Shown in pieces: positions 40,167-49,830 of a DNA stretch of 51,792 bases. The stretch covers positions 1-51,792 of the forward strand of contig DVKY01000054.1 in NCBI GenBank assembly GCA_018715765.1, in the 5' to 3' direction. The stretch comes from Fimivicinus intestinavium (GTDB taxonomy: Bacteria > Bacillota > Clostridia > Oscillospirales > Acutalibacteraceae). How positions within the stretch are numbered: the stretch's first letter is position 1; each line of letters begins with the position of its first letter. A model generated the notes under the pieces. The model ran no database searches and was not told where the DNA came from. It saw only the letters and a program-made list of their open reading frames with translations. The translations under genes were made by a program, and so were the position numbers.

Positions 40167-43100
40167 TTATTCGACGGATTTCAACGATTCGACCATGCTG
40201 ATTTTCTTCAGGCGGAAGTGCATGATCCAGTTGACGATTACCGCAAAGAGTACGGTCATTGCAGCGCCAAGCACATAGCTCAGCCAGCTGATCGTCCGGC
40301 CGAACATGACCACGTCCACCTCCGCAACGCTGACCACAAAGCGGTGCAGGAAGATGCCGATCACCAGGCCGAGCGCAATGCCAATCACCGTTAAGAACAC
40401 ATTCTCACGGTAAATGTAGGCGTCCACCTCTTTGTCGTAGAAGCCAAGCACCTTGATTGTGGCAAGCTCGCGCACCCGCTCATTGATATTGATATTCGAC
40501 AGGTTATACAGCACAACGAACGCCAACGCTGCGGCGGCAACGATGAATACGGCAACCACCAGCGACAATGCGTTGATTACGTTGTTAAAGGTGTCGATCG
40601 TCTGCGTGGTGTAAACCACGGCGTTGATCTCCGGCCACTTCATCAGCTCCGTGGCGAGCCGGCCCTTCTGCGTGCCTTCCTCGCCGTCCTCTGCGGGCTT
40701 CTCCGCTTTTAATTCGTCTGAGAGCTGCGCCATCACATAGTTAAACTGTGCCTCTTCCCCAAAGGCCTGCTCATAGAGCGCGGGGGAAATATAGATGTAA
40801 TGGAAGGTATAATTCTCAGTAATGCCGGCCACCTTCAGCTTGACCTCAGAATCATCCGATTTTGTAACGATGATTTCATCGCCCACATCCGTATTGGTCT
40901 GGGAGGCGAGTTTCTCCGTGATGAGCACGCCATCCTCCGGCAGGGAGAGCTGCTCTCCACTCTGGCGGTTTTGCAGCCTGACGAATTGTGCAAGCTGTGC
41001 GCTGCTCTGCGGCACCAGCACGTTTACCTCAAGCTCCTCGTCCGAACGGTCGGAGTGCGCATGCAGAACCTTCATGTAGGTGAGCATCGCATTTTCAATC
41101 CCGGAGGTATCCTTCAGCTCTGTAATGATCGGGCTTTCTGCGGATGCGTCGGTCACAGGGTCCTTCAGCACCAGCTGAGCGTCATACATGGCGATACCGC
41201 CATCATTGAACTGCTTGTTGATAATCGCGCTGATGGAATCATTGAGGCCGAAGCCCGTCAGCAGCAGGGCAGTGCAGCCCGCCACGCCGAGTGCCGTCAT
41301 CAGGAAGCGGCGCTTATTGCGGAAGATATTGCGCACCGTTACCTTGGAGGTGAAGTTGAGATGCTTCCAGATAAACGGGATTTTCTCCAAAAATACGCGC
41401 TTGCCTGCCTTGGGGGCGCGCGGGCGCATCAGCTGCGCCGGGCAGGTGGCCAGCTCTTTATAGCAGGCCAGGAATGTGGCGCCCACGGTGGAGAGCACTG
41501 CGATCACCGTGCCGATGAGCGCATAGCTCCAGATGAATTGAATGTGTACCGTTGGCAAGGTGTACATGATGCCATAGGCCGCCGAAATCGCCAACGGCAG
41601 CACAACAAAGCCAACTGCCAGGCCGATCACGGAGCCGATCAGGCTCGCAAGGATCGCGTAAATCAGATATTTGGAGACGATTGCCTTATTATCATAGCCG
41701 AGCGCCTTGAGGGTGCCGAGCTGTGTGCGCTCCTCCTCGACCATGCGTGTCATCGTCGTCAGGCAGATGAGCGCGGCAATGAGGAAGAAAAAGATCGGGA
41801 ACACCTGGGCAAATGCCTGCGTTCGATCCGCCGTCTGCCCATAGCCGGTGAATCCAGGGATATCGTTACGGTCAGAGACGACCCACGTGGCGTCATCCAA
41901 GTCGGCCAGCTTCTGCTCGCCGGCACTCAGGCGCAGCTTCGCGCGGGAGAGCTCTGTCTCCGCGTCGGCCTTGGCCTTTTCAAAGTCTTCCTCTCCCGTT
42001 TCGGCGGCCTGCTTGGCCTCCTCGAGCTTCTGCTTGGCCTGCTGGAGCTCCATGAGCGCCTGGCTCTGCTGGCTGGAGAGCGTCAGCTGGCCCACATCCA
42101 ACGAGAAGCCGGCCTGCTGCAGCTCACTCTGGGCGGATTGCAGCTGGCGGTCAACCTCCTCCAGCTGCGCCTCCTTGGCGGTGATTTCCGCCTTGGCGGC
42201 GTCGAGCTCTGCCTTGGCGGCCTTCAGCTTTGCGTTGTTGGCGTCGTATTCCTCTTCACCGGCGGCAAGCTCCTTCTCGCCGGCCGCGAGATCCGCCTTA
42301 GCCTGTGTAAGTTCGTCTTCGTAGTTGCCAAGGTTTTCGGCGATCAGCTTCATAGCCTCCTGCGTCATGCCGCCGGCGGTGATATTGGTCAGGTTTTTGA
42401 TCTGCTCCACGACGGTGCTGTCTTCCCCGAAGATCTCAATGGCGCGATCCAAGAGCTCCTGGTAGGTAGCATCGTTGCCGGATCCCATATTTTTTATGAT
42501 GTCTTTAGCGGTAGCGATGGTTCCTTCCAGGAATTTGACCTGCGTTTCACCAGAGGAGATGCGGGATTTCGCCTCGCTGATTTTCTTCTCTGCTTCCTCC
42601 AGCATCGCTGCATTTTCATCATAGGTTTTCTGCGCGGTGTTCAGCTCGTTGCGCGCGGCGTTGAGCTGTGCGGCGGCGTTATTACGCTGGTTTACACGCT
42701 GGTAATACTCGTTGAGCCCCGCGCTGTGCTCCGCCTTACCGGCGGCAAATTCCCGCTGCGCCTCGCTGAGGGTGTTGTTAAACTCCTCCTCTTTCTGGGC
42801 GATCTGCTCTTCACCGTTTTTGGCAAATTCCAGCGCTTCGTCGAGCGCTTTGCGGGCATCCTCAATTTTTTGCTGGGTATCCACCTCGGCCTGCGCATAG
42901 TCGATGCGCGCCTGTGCGAGGGTGGAGGTCATTTCAGGGCGCAATGCCTCGGCGCGCACGGGCGCACGCTGCGCTGCCAACTCCTCCAGCTCCGCAATGA
43001 CAGGGGCCATCAGGTCGTCATACTCCTCGCCGTAGGCGTCAAACCCGCTGGCGGTGGTGCCATCCACCTTGATGTAGAGATCCGTATAATAATCCGTTTT

Positions 43101-43787
43101 AAACGCCGTGTCAGGCACCAGGATGTAGGCGCCGACCTTGCCGCTGCCGACAAGGCTGTTGCCGCGCTCAAAGGAGATGTAATAGGGGGATTCCACAATA
43201 CCCACGATTTTAAATTCCGTGGTCTCCATGGAGTCGCTCAAATCCTCACGGTCGCTTTCAATCGTGATGGTGCTGCCGATTTGGAATTCGTCCGGGGTGG
43301 AGAGCTCACTGCGATCCACCAGGCATTCGTTTGCATTCTTGGGCCACTCGCCCTCGATGAGCGTGGGCCGGTTCATATAAGCCGCGTCATTGGTGCCGTC
43401 GCTCCAGGCTTTGAGCATCTCCATGTTGATGGAATGCGCGCGGACGCTGAATTCAGAGCCGTCCATATCGATCAGGCGTTTCCCATCCACCAGCACCAGC
43501 CCGTCCGCAAAATAGGCGGGCATCACGGCCTGCACGCCGTCAATTTCACGGATGGCTTCCACATCCGCTTCTTCAAAGCCGACGGTGGAGAGCACGCGCA
43601 GATCCATCAGGTTGTTGTCAATGAAATACTGGTTTGCTGTCTCCTTCATATCGGGCGCGGTGGCTTTAATACCTGCAAAAAAGCCGATGCCAAGCGCAAC
43701 GATCAGGATGATGGAGATAAAACGCGCCTTCGTCCGCCAGATTGAACGGAACGTGTCTTTCAATAGGGCTTTGCTCATTGTTACCAT
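40167..43787 (-). CDS. FtsX-family ABC permease with large extracytoplasmic coiled coil
   Basis: 1206-residue membrane protein. A first transmembrane helix (about 20-42) leads to an outer domain (60-260), then some 350 residues (about 270-640) of heptad-rich Glu/Ala/Lys/Leu sequence, predicted as an extracellular coiled-coil hairpin. Two FtsX core regions follow, near 680-800 and 1080-1200 (PIFFFLIAALICLTTMTRMV and SLVVAVFIVAAAALAFVVLYN). Such MacB/FtsX-type proteins move lipids or peptides or transmit force to wall hydrolases. The start overlaps the stop of the ATPase gene. AAAGGA is close to the ATG at 43787; an ATG three codons later is possible. Confidence 0.88.
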   Translation of the reverse strand: MVTMSKALLKDTFRSIWRTKARFISIILIVALGIGFFAGIKATAPDMKETANQYFIDNNLMDLRVLSTVGFEEADVEAIREIDGVQAVMPAYFADGLVLVDGKRLIDMDGSEFSVRAHSINMEMLKAWSDGTNDAAYMNRPTLIEGEWPKNANECLVDRSELSTPDEFQIGSTITIESDREDLSDSMETTEFKIVGIVESPYYISFERGNSLVGSGKVGAYILVPDTAFKTDYYTDLYIKVDGTTASGFDAYGEEYDDLMAPVIAELEELAAQRAPVRAEALRPEMTSTLAQARIDYAQAEVDTQQKIEDARKALDEALEFAKNGEEQIAQKEEEFNNTLSEAQREFAAGKAEHSAGLNEYYQRVNQRNNAAAQLNAARNELNTAQKTYDENAAMLEEAEKKISEAKSRISSGETQVKFLEGTIATAKDIIKNMGSGNDATYQELLDRAIEIFGEDSTVVEQIKNLTNITAGGMTQEAMKLIAENLGNYEDELTQAKADLAAGEKELAAGEEEYDANNAKLKAAKAELDAAKAEITAKEAQLEEVDRQLQSAQSELQQAGFSLDVGQLTLSSQQSQALMELQQAKQKLEEAKQAAETGEEDFEKAKADAETELSRAKLRLSAGEQKLADLDDATWVVSDRNDIPGFTGYGQTADRTQAFAQVFPIFFFLIAALICLTTMTRMVEEERTQLGTLKALGYDNKAIVSKYLIYAILASLIGSVIGLAVGFVVLPLAISAAYGIMYTLPTVHIQFIWSYALIGTVIAVLSTVGATFLACYKELATCPAQLMRPRAPKAGKRVFLEKIPFIWKHLNFTSKVTVRNIFRNKRRFLMTALGVAGCTALLLTGFGLNDSISAIINKQFNDGGIAMYDAQLVLKDPVTDASAESPIITELKDTSGIENAMLTYMKVLHAHSDRSDEELEVNVLVPQSSAQLAQFVRLQNRQSGEQLSLPEDGVLITEKLASQTNTDVGDEIIVTKSDDSEVKLKVAGITENYTFHYIYISPALYEQAFGEEAQFNYVMAQLSDELKAEKPAEDGEEGTQKGRLATELMKWPEINAVVYTTQTIDTFNNVINALSLVVAVFIVAAAALAFVVLYNLSNININERVRELATIKVLGFYDKEVDAYIYRENVFLTVIGIALGLVIGIFLHRFVVSVAEVDVVMFGRTISWLSYVLGAAMTVLFAVIVNWIMHFRLKKISMVESLKSVE

Positions 43788-44482
43788 TCAATCCTTTCCA
43801 CAGGCGTTGGGTTGTCATTGACCATGATTTTGTGCACGCGGCCGCTGCGCAGGGCGATCACCCGGTTCGCCATCGGCGTGATTGCCTGGTTGTGGGTGAT
43901 GACGATAACAGTCATGCCCGTTTCGCGGCTGGTATCCTGCAAAAGCTTTAAAATCTGCTTGCCCGTGTTGTAATCCAGCGCGCCGGTGGGCTCGTCGCAG
44001 AGCAGAAGCTTCGGGTTTTTGGCCAGTGCGCGCGCAATCGCCACACGCTGCTGCTCGCCGCCGGAGAGCTGAGCGGGGAAGTTATGGATACGGTCCGCCA
44101 GGCCAACGCGCTCGAGCACCTTTTCAGCGTGCAGGGATTTTTTGCTGATCTGTGTGGCAAGCTCCACATTCTCCAGTGCAGTCAGGTTTTGCACCAGATT
44201 ATAGAACTGAAAGACAAAGCCCACGTCGTAACGGCGGTATTCGATCAGGCGCTTGCGGTCGTAGTCGTTGATCAGCTCGCCGGCCACGCGGATTTTGCCG
44301 TCGTCACAGTCGTCCATACCGCCGAGAATGTTCAGCAGCGTCGTCTTACCTGCGCCGGAAGGGCCGACGACCACGACAAACTCCCCCTGCTCGACGCTGA
44401 ACGTAATCCCGTCTGCGGCATTGATGGTGACCTCGCCCATCTTATACCTTTTGTAGACAGAATCGAACTCGATAAAGCTCAT
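43781..44482 (-). CDS. ABC transporter ATPase, LolD/MacB type
   Basis: 233-residue ATPase partner of the FtsX-type permease that follows. Walker A GPSGAGKTT (residues 40-48), Q-loop FQFYN, signature LSGGEQQR, Walker B LLLCDEPTGALD and switch His in VITHN are all intact, so it should hydrolyse ATP. It overlaps the permease gene by seven bases. It is the first gene of a two-gene operon behind the promoter at 44597-44625. Confidence 0.95.
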   Translation of the reverse strand: MSFIEFDSVYKRYKMGEVTINAADGITFSVEQGEFVVVVGPSGAGKTTLLNILGGMDDCDDGKIRVAGELINDYDRKRLIEYRRYDVGFVFQFYNLVQNLTALENVELATQISKKSLHAEKVLERVGLADRIHNFPAQLSGGEQQRVAIARALAKNPKLLLCDEPTGALDYNTGKQILKLLQDTSRETGMTVIVITHNQAITPMANRVIALRSGRVHKIMVNDNPTPVERIEW

Positions 44483-44596
44483 GTGTTTTACCCCGTTTCT
44501 TCAGTTTCACCGCCCAAGGCGGCAGACTTCCGCAGCGTTTCGGCATGATATGCCGGCTTCCTGCGCTTTTGGACAAAAAGTTTGCGTGTAAGAATT

Positions 44597-44625
44597 ATTA
44601 TAAGGGATACCCTTCCCAGCGTCAA
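44597..44625 (-). promoter_or_regulatory. promoter of the FtsX-type ABC operon with spacer palindrome
   Basis: Minus-strand TTGACG (44620-44625) and TATAAT (44597-44602), 17-base spacer. AAGGGATACCCTT (44602-44614) is a palindrome inside the spacer and a possible operator. Confidence 0.75.
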
Positions 44626-44684
44626 TAGAAAAGCCGCTGGAATCCTCCGCCAGAGAGGAAAAAAGTTTCCCAATGCGCATAACG

Positions 44685-46076
44685 TTATTGGGCAGCGCGC
44701 ACGGCCGCCAGCACCTTGTTTGCCACCGGGATGGCCTGCTGGTAGCCGGAGCCGCCGTTTTCCACCACGACGACGAAAGCATATGGCGTTTCCAGGTTTT
44801 GAGAGAAGCCCACAAACCAGGCATGTGGTGTTTTATCCCCGCCGACTTCTGCTGTGCCGGTTTTCCCGCAGATTTCCATTCCGTTGGGGAAGCGGCCGTC
44901 GCCATAAAAATGGATGGTGTTGGAGCGCATCAGCTCCACCATTTTTGCAGCGGTGGAGGCGGAGAGATAGGCCTCTCCCGTTTCAGCACTCCCTTTGTGC
45001 AGCGTGATGCCGCCGGGCGTTGCGATGCTTTGCACAACATAGGGTGTAATCGGCGTGCCGCCGTTTGCAATCGCTCCCATGATGGTGAGCATGTGGTAAG
45101 GGTTTGCCAGTGTTGTATGCTGCCCGATGCCTGCCTGGCCGATGCCGCGCTCATCCGCGCCGGTCAGGTCAAATTTGCTGATGGCGATATTGATCCCATC
45201 CATTTTCATCGCCCGGTTAAAGCCAAGCTGCTCCGCAGTGGCGGTCAGCCTTTCTGCGCCGAGCTGAAGGGCGATCTGCGCAAAGGCAACGTTGCAGGAT
45301 TGATTCAGCGCCTGTTCAAAGGTGATGGTGCCGTGGCCATTCTCCTCGTTGCAGTAGATCACGCCGCCGTTCGTCTGCATTTTGCCGGTGCAGGTGAATT
45401 TTTGGGTAAAAATATCCGGGATATTATCAATGGCGCTGATGGCTGTGACGGTTTTAAAGGTGGAGCCGGGCGTATATACGCCGGAAAGGAAACGGTTGAG
45501 GTAAATGCCGTCGTATTTCCCGGTGGTGTCGGTGTTAATATCGGTCGGCTTGCGCTCCGGGTCATAGGTCGGGGAGGAGACCATGCAGACAATCTCGCCG
45601 GTTTTGTAGTTATAAACACCCACTGTTCCCTTGCGGTCTCCGAGCGCATCCAGCGCTGTGGCGCAGACCTCTGCGTTGAGTGTGAGCGTAATATTGTTGC
45701 CCTCCCCATCCTCTTTCAGGCGGTGGACGCCCTCAATGAGGTTATAGCCTGTCAGCTCCGAGCGAAAAATGGTGTGAATGCCTGTGGAAATATAGCCGGT
45801 CGTATCGCCGACCATGTGCAGCGTGGCCTTGCGTATGCGGCGGCTATCATTAAAAACGCGCTCACCGTCCACCGTTTGGGCGAGCACCTCGCCCTTTGTA
45901 TCGTAAATTGTGCCGGCAGCCGTCAAACTGCCGCCGGTGAAGAGGTGTTGATTAAAGCGCTTGAGCGCCCAGGTTTCGCCATTCAGGACGAAGCTGACAA
46001 CCAAAATCACGATGCCGGCGAGGAACGCAGCGATCAGGGCGTAAACCGCCAGCGCCCGTTTAGAAGTAATCCGCAT
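44685..46076 (-). CDS. class B penicillin-binding protein (transpeptidase)
   Basis: 463-residue D,D-transpeptidase that cross-links peptidoglycan. One N-terminal membrane anchor (about 8-31) is followed by a short dimerisation-type domain and the transpeptidase domain. Catalytic motifs are Ser205-Thr-Phe-Lys208, Ser260-Cys-Asn262 and Lys405-Thr-Gly. It is shorter than usual FtsI proteins and resembles PbpA of FHA-RodA-PbpA clusters. The gene follows an FtsW/RodA-family glycosyltransferase by 45 bases, the expected partner for joint glycan polymerisation and cross-linking. Confidence 0.93.
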   Translation of the reverse strand: MRITSKRALAVYALIAAFLAGIVILVVSFVLNGETWALKRFNQHLFTGGSLTAAGTIYDTKGEVLAQTVDGERVFNDSRRIRKATLHMVGDTTGYISTGIHTIFRSELTGYNLIEGVHRLKEDGEGNNITLTLNAEVCATALDALGDRKGTVGVYNYKTGEIVCMVSSPTYDPERKPTDINTDTTGKYDGIYLNRFLSGVYTPGSTFKTVTAISAIDNIPDIFTQKFTCTGKMQTNGGVIYCNEENGHGTITFEQALNQSCNVAFAQIALQLGAERLTATAEQLGFNRAMKMDGINIAISKFDLTGADERGIGQAGIGQHTTLANPYHMLTIMGAIANGGTPITPYVVQSIATPGGITLHKGSAETGEAYLSASTAAKMVELMRSNTIHFYGDGRFPNGMEICGKTGTAEVGGDKTPHAWFVGFSQNLETPYAFVVVVENGGSGYQQAIPVANKVLAAVRAAQ

Positions 46077-46121
46077 GCCAATCTCCCATCCTTTCTGTAA
46101 ACGCGAAGGAGCAGAAGCCGA

Positions 46122-47438
46122 TTAGGCAACCTGCTCCAACGCCCTGTTAATTTTTGGATAAGTGCGCACGTCAGCCGCCTTAATAAAGGCAAATAGCCCC
46201 CACACGCAGATCATGCTGGAACCGCCGCGGCTGATGAAAGGCAGCGTGACGCCTGTGAGAGGCAGAAGATCTGTAATGCCGAATACATTCAACGCAATCT
46301 GGAACAGCATCATACCCGCTGCGGCACAGGCGGCGATCGCATAGAAGGAGGAACGGCAGGCCGGCGCACACTGCACCGCATAGATGGTTACGCCTGCAAA
46401 GCACAGCAGCACGATGATGCCGAGCAGGAGCCCCCATTCCTCACACAGAACGCCGAAGACCAAGTCCGTCGTCGCGGCATACACATCCTTGAGCTTGCCG
46501 GCGCCAATCCCAACGCCGAACAGCCCGCCGCTTGCCATATAAACGAGCACGCGCGTTTGCTGGAAGCCCTTGCCGTCGCTATATTCCCACACATGCCGGT
46601 AGGCCTCAAAGCGCTGCGCTACATAGTCGCCCTTCAAGATGACAATTGCAATGGCGCCGGCCAGTGCGACCAGGCAGACGGCGATCAGGGTACGGATATC
46701 CCCAGAGCGCATAAACGCCATCATCAGGAAGGTCACAAAGAAAATCAACGCCGCGCCGAGATCATACATTAAAAACAGGAAGCCGACGCAGGCAAAGGAA
46801 AACAGGATGTATTTCGTCAGGCTCCGTGTCGATTGCAGTTTATCCAGCGTGGCTGCGCCGACAAAGATAAACGCGAGCTTGACAAATTCGGAGGGCTGGA
46901 TGGACACAAAGCCGAGATCCAGCCAGTTCAGCGCGCCGTTGGTCGCTTTGGCGAGCGCAAGATTGACCGCCAGCAGCAAAAGCGCGGCGCACGCCATAGG
47001 CACGCGCATTTTATCCACGCGGCTGATATCGCCCATAAACCATACCATGCCGATAAAAACGGCAAGGCCCAGCAAAATGGAGATGAATTGCTTCATCACC
47101 AGGTTTGGGTAAACACTTGCACAGATCACCAGCCCAATTCCGGAGAGGAAAAAAGCAATCAGCTCCAGTTCAAAGCTGCGTTTTTTGAAAATGCTCCGAA
47201 ATATAATCATATAAATCCATTCAACTGCAATAAAAACCCCAAAAATGGAGACAAGCTCAATGTTCAGACTGCCATCCGCTTCAACAATCGTCTGGATAGC
47301 GGACCACACCTGAAAAATGGTGATCAGCAGCAGCACGATAAACCAGTGCATCGGCTTATCCGGCCGCTTATGATGGATACGCGGCGCGCGCCGCCGGGGC
47401 GTTTCCTGCCCGGCGGCCTGTGTCCTCTGCTTTGCCAA
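46122..47438 (-). CDS. FtsW/RodA/SpoVE-family peptidoglycan polymerase
   Basis: 438-residue SEDS-family glycosyltransferase with about ten membrane segments. Family motifs include FVKLAFIFVGAATLDK after NWLDLGFVSIQPSE, DLGAALIFFVTFLMMAF, and the late LPLTGVTLPFISRGGSSM. The N terminus is a basic, cytoplasmic stretch (AAGQETPRRRAPRIHHKRPD). It lies between the FHA-domain gene and the penicillin-binding protein gene on one transcript. Division, elongation or sporulation role cannot be told from sequence alone. Confidence 0.94.
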   Translation of the reverse strand: MAKQRTQAAGQETPRRRAPRIHHKRPDKPMHWFIVLLLITIFQVWSAIQTIVEADGSLNIELVSIFGVFIAVEWIYMIIFRSIFKKRSFELELIAFFLSGIGLVICASVYPNLVMKQFISILLGLAVFIGMVWFMGDISRVDKMRVPMACAALLLLAVNLALAKATNGALNWLDLGFVSIQPSEFVKLAFIFVGAATLDKLQSTRSLTKYILFSFACVGFLFLMYDLGAALIFFVTFLMMAFMRSGDIRTLIAVCLVALAGAIAIVILKGDYVAQRFEAYRHVWEYSDGKGFQQTRVLVYMASGGLFGVGIGAGKLKDVYAATTDLVFGVLCEEWGLLLGIIVLLCFAGVTIYAVQCAPACRSSFYAIAACAAAGMMLFQIALNVFGITDLLPLTGVTLPFISRGGSSMICVWGLFAFIKAADVRTYPKINRALEQVA

Positions 47439-47472
47439 CAGTCTCCCTCCTTTGCCGTTTTGCTGAAATCAG

Positions 47473-48342
47473 TCAACCGGCATAATCTTCAAAGAATTGG
47501 AGCGGTACGCCGGCCAGCACAATCCGGTCGCCGTCGAACAGCGACTGCGGGCCGGAAATCTGCCTGCCGTTCACAGCTGTCCCTGCGCGTGAGCCAAGAT
47601 CCTCGATTACCCAGCCATCCTCATACTGTGAAAGCCGGGCGTGGCGCGCGGAAACCAGCGGCACAGGCAGCGTAATATCGGCCTCTGAGGAACGGCCGAT
47701 CAGGTTGCTCTGCTTGGTGAGGTAAAACACATCGCCCGTCAGCTCGTTGACGAGAGCTGGCGCCCGCTGGGAGCGGATATCCTCAAAAACCTGCGGCGCC
47801 GGGGCGGGCGCCTGATAGAGCGGCTCTTCCGCCACAGCGGGCGGCGGAAAGCTGACGGCGGGCGCTGGCGGAGCCTCCTCTTCTAAAGCGGGGCGCCATC
47901 CCTCAGGCGGGGGGCTGTCCGGCGCGCGCAAAAAGAGCACCACGTTGCCCATCATAATGCTGTCCCCATCATAAACGGGGGACTTGCGGTTAATTTTTTG
48001 GCCGTTGACATAGACGCCCGTTTTGGAATAGGTGTCAAACACCACCCACCCCTGCCTGCGGCGGGAAAGCACCGCGTGAAAACGGGAGATTGTATTATAC
48101 GCCAGAAAAATATCACAGGTTTTGTTGCGGCCAATCGAGGTTTCCCAGTGGTCAAGCGGAAATTCGTCTCCATTGGCGCCGTTGACCAGAATACCGAGCG
48201 TGACAATCCGCGGCCGGTTGCGCAGCAGGGAGAACAGGCAGCGAAACACAATCAGAAACGCCAGCACAGGCAGCGCATAACGCCCGATATCCACAAACAG
48301 ATCCATTCCGGATTGCAGCAGATTTTGCAGCATTTCCTCCAA
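47473..48342 (-). CDS. membrane-anchored protein with two FHA domains
   Basis: 289-residue protein: an N-terminal membrane helix (about 18-36), then a first FHA domain (about 48-135: TSIGRNKTCDIFL, ISRFHAVLSRR, TGVYVNGQKI), a Pro/Ala/Glu-rich linker (about 140-195), and a second FHA domain (about 205-285: LIGRSSEADITLP, VSARHARLSQ, AGTAVNGRQI). FHA domains bind phosphothreonine, so the protein may recruit kinase-phosphorylated partners to the wall machinery encoded downstream. The start is TTG at 48342 with AAGGAGG eight bases upstream; an ATG three codons later is nearly on a second GGAGG. Confidence 0.9.
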   Translation of the reverse strand: MEEMLQNLLQSGMDLFVDIGRYALPVLAFLIVFRCLFSLLRNRPRIVTLGILVNGANGDEFPLDHWETSIGRNKTCDIFLAYNTISRFHAVLSRRRQGWVVFDTYSKTGVYVNGQKINRKSPVYDGDSIMMGNVVLFLRAPDSPPPEGWRPALEEEAPPAPAVSFPPPAVAEEPLYQAPAPAPQVFEDIRSQRAPALVNELTGDVFYLTKQSNLIGRSSEADITLPVPLVSARHARLSQYEDGWVIEDLGSRAGTAVNGRQISGPQSLFDGDRIVLAGVPLQFFEDYAG

Positions 48343-48411
48343 CCAAACCGCCTCCTTGTTTGCAAATGAACCGCCGCAGAAAGCGGCAGATACAAACAGA
48401 CATATATCATT

Positions 48412-48440
48412 AGCATAGCGGTATCCCCCCAAAAAGTCAA
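48412..48440 (-). promoter_or_regulatory. promoter of the FHA-FtsW-PBP operon
   Basis: Minus-strand TTGACT (48435-48440) and TATGCT (48412-48417) with a 17-base spacer. Confidence 0.65.
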
Positions 48441-48558
48441 TAAAGCCGGTTGGAATTTACGCTTATTTTACATTTTTTCAGGGGCGGGGCGCATCCTCCT
48501 GGAACGAGAGCCCAAGCGCCTGCTATGCGGATATTGCGCACAGCGGGTATCCTTTCAT

Positions 48559-48587
48559 AAAAAAGAACGCCAGGCAACCGCCCGGCG
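48559..48587 (-). terminator. terminator after ilvE
   Basis: CGCCGGGC and GCCTGGCG form an eight-base stem with one G-T pair and a four-base loop; a T-run follows on the minus strand. Confidence 0.8.
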
Positions 48588-48609
48588 CTCCTGCTACCAT
48601 AGCCTTGTG

Positions 48610-49680
48610 TTATTTTACCTCAACTGTCCAGCCGTATGGGTCGGGCAGCTTGCCCCACTGGATGCCGGTGAGCGTATCATACAGATGCTGAGAAATCGGG
48701 CCGATTTCCCCCTTGTTGATCGTCATGACCTTATCGCCCCACTTCAGCTCGCCAATGGGGGAGATGACCGCCGCTGTGCCGCTGCCGAAGGCCTCTTTGA
48801 GCTGACCGTCGTCCGCCGCTTTGGCAACCTCATCAATGGAGAGCCTGCGCTCGCTGACCTGATACCCCTGGCTCTTGAGCAGTTCAATGCAGGACATCCG
48901 TGTTACGCCGGGCAGGATGCTGCCCTGCAGCTCCGGAGTGACAATTTCATCGCCGATCACGAAAAATACGTTCATCGTGCCGACCTCTTCGATATACTTG
49001 CGCTCTACGCCGTCCAGCCACAGCACCTGCGTGTAGCCGACCTTTTCCGCCTCATCCTGCGCTTTGAGGGAGGCTGCGTAGTTGCCGCCGGTTTTGGTGT
49101 AGCCCATGCCGCCGCGCACTGCGCGGACATATTTATCTTCTACATAGATTTTCACCGGGTTGAGCCCCTCGGGATAATAAGCGCCGACCGGGGAGAGGAT
49201 GATGACAAACAGCAACTCCTGTGCCGGATGGACGCCCACCTGCGGCTCCGTAGCAAAGATAAACGGGCGGATGTAAAGAGAGGTGCCCTCTGCGGTGGGA
49301 ATCCAATCCTGATCCACACTGACGAGCTTTTTGATCGCCTCCACGGCGAACGCTTCGTCGATCAGCGGGATACAGAGGCGGTCGTTGGAGCTGTTCAACC
49401 GGGCCATATTGCGGTCCGGGCGGAACAGGAGGATACGCCCATCCGCTGTGCGGTAAGCCTTCAGGCCCTCAAATACCTCCTGGCCGTAATGCAGGCACAT
49501 GGCGGCCGGATCAAGCTCAATCGGCCCATAGGGGACGATGCGCGGATCATGCCAGCCCTGCCCCTCGTCATAGTTCATCAGGAACATATGGTCGGTATAG
49601 TAATTGCCGAAGCCGAGTTTCGTCTGATCCGTCGGTTTCTGTTTTGGATGCTGTGTACGCTCAACAGTGATTTCCTGCAT
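48610..49680 (-). CDS. ilvE: branched-chain amino acid aminotransferase
   Basis: 356-residue fold-type IV PLP aminotransferase that interconverts branched-chain amino acids and their keto acids with glutamate. PLP Lys196 lies in MGYTKTGGNYAAS. HYGQEVFEGLKAYR, RPFIFATEP and EVGTMNVFFV are typical of the longer BCAT subgroup. The ATG at 49680 is set by AAAGGAG nine bases upstream; the open frame extends 25 codons through the promoter. It is a single-gene transcript with its own promoter and terminator. Confidence 0.95.
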   Translation of the reverse strand: MQEITVERTQHPKQKPTDQTKLGFGNYYTDHMFLMNYDEGQGWHDPRIVPYGPIELDPAAMCLHYGQEVFEGLKAYRTADGRILLFRPDRNMARLNSSNDRLCIPLIDEAFAVEAIKKLVSVDQDWIPTAEGTSLYIRPFIFATEPQVGVHPAQELLFVIILSPVGAYYPEGLNPVKIYVEDKYVRAVRGGMGYTKTGGNYAASLKAQDEAEKVGYTQVLWLDGVERKYIEEVGTMNVFFVIGDEIVTPELQGSILPGVTRMSCIELLKSQGYQVSERRLSIDEVAKAADDGQLKEAFGSGTAAVISPIGELKWGDKVMTINKGEIGPISQHLYDTLTGIQWGKLPDPYGWTVEVK

Positions 49681-49713
49681 ATCGAACAACTCCTTTTTGT
49701 TCTTTTCCTTTTT

Positions 49714-49742
49714 ATTATAGTCATGCTGTCTGCTATTTGCAA
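49714..49742 (-). promoter_or_regulatory. ilvE promoter
   Basis: Minus-strand TTGCAA (49737-49742) and a perfect TATAAT (49714-49719), 17-base spacer. Confidence 0.75.
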
Positions 49743-49830
49743 TATCTTTTATCACGCTAATGTGTCAAAAAGCTTATTTTTGCGCATGTTTCATAAAAAA
49801 TACAGGAAGTAAAATCAGAAAAACACCCTA

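Noticed and set aside
40800..43745. 981-codon open frame on the plus strand
   Set aside because: It is antisense to the FtsX-type permease, has a repetitive Leu/Gly/Arg composition and no known motif. It results from codon bias of the coiled-coil region.
44673..46100. 475-codon plus-strand frame
   Set aside because: Antisense to the penicillin-binding protein, which has all three catalytic motifs.
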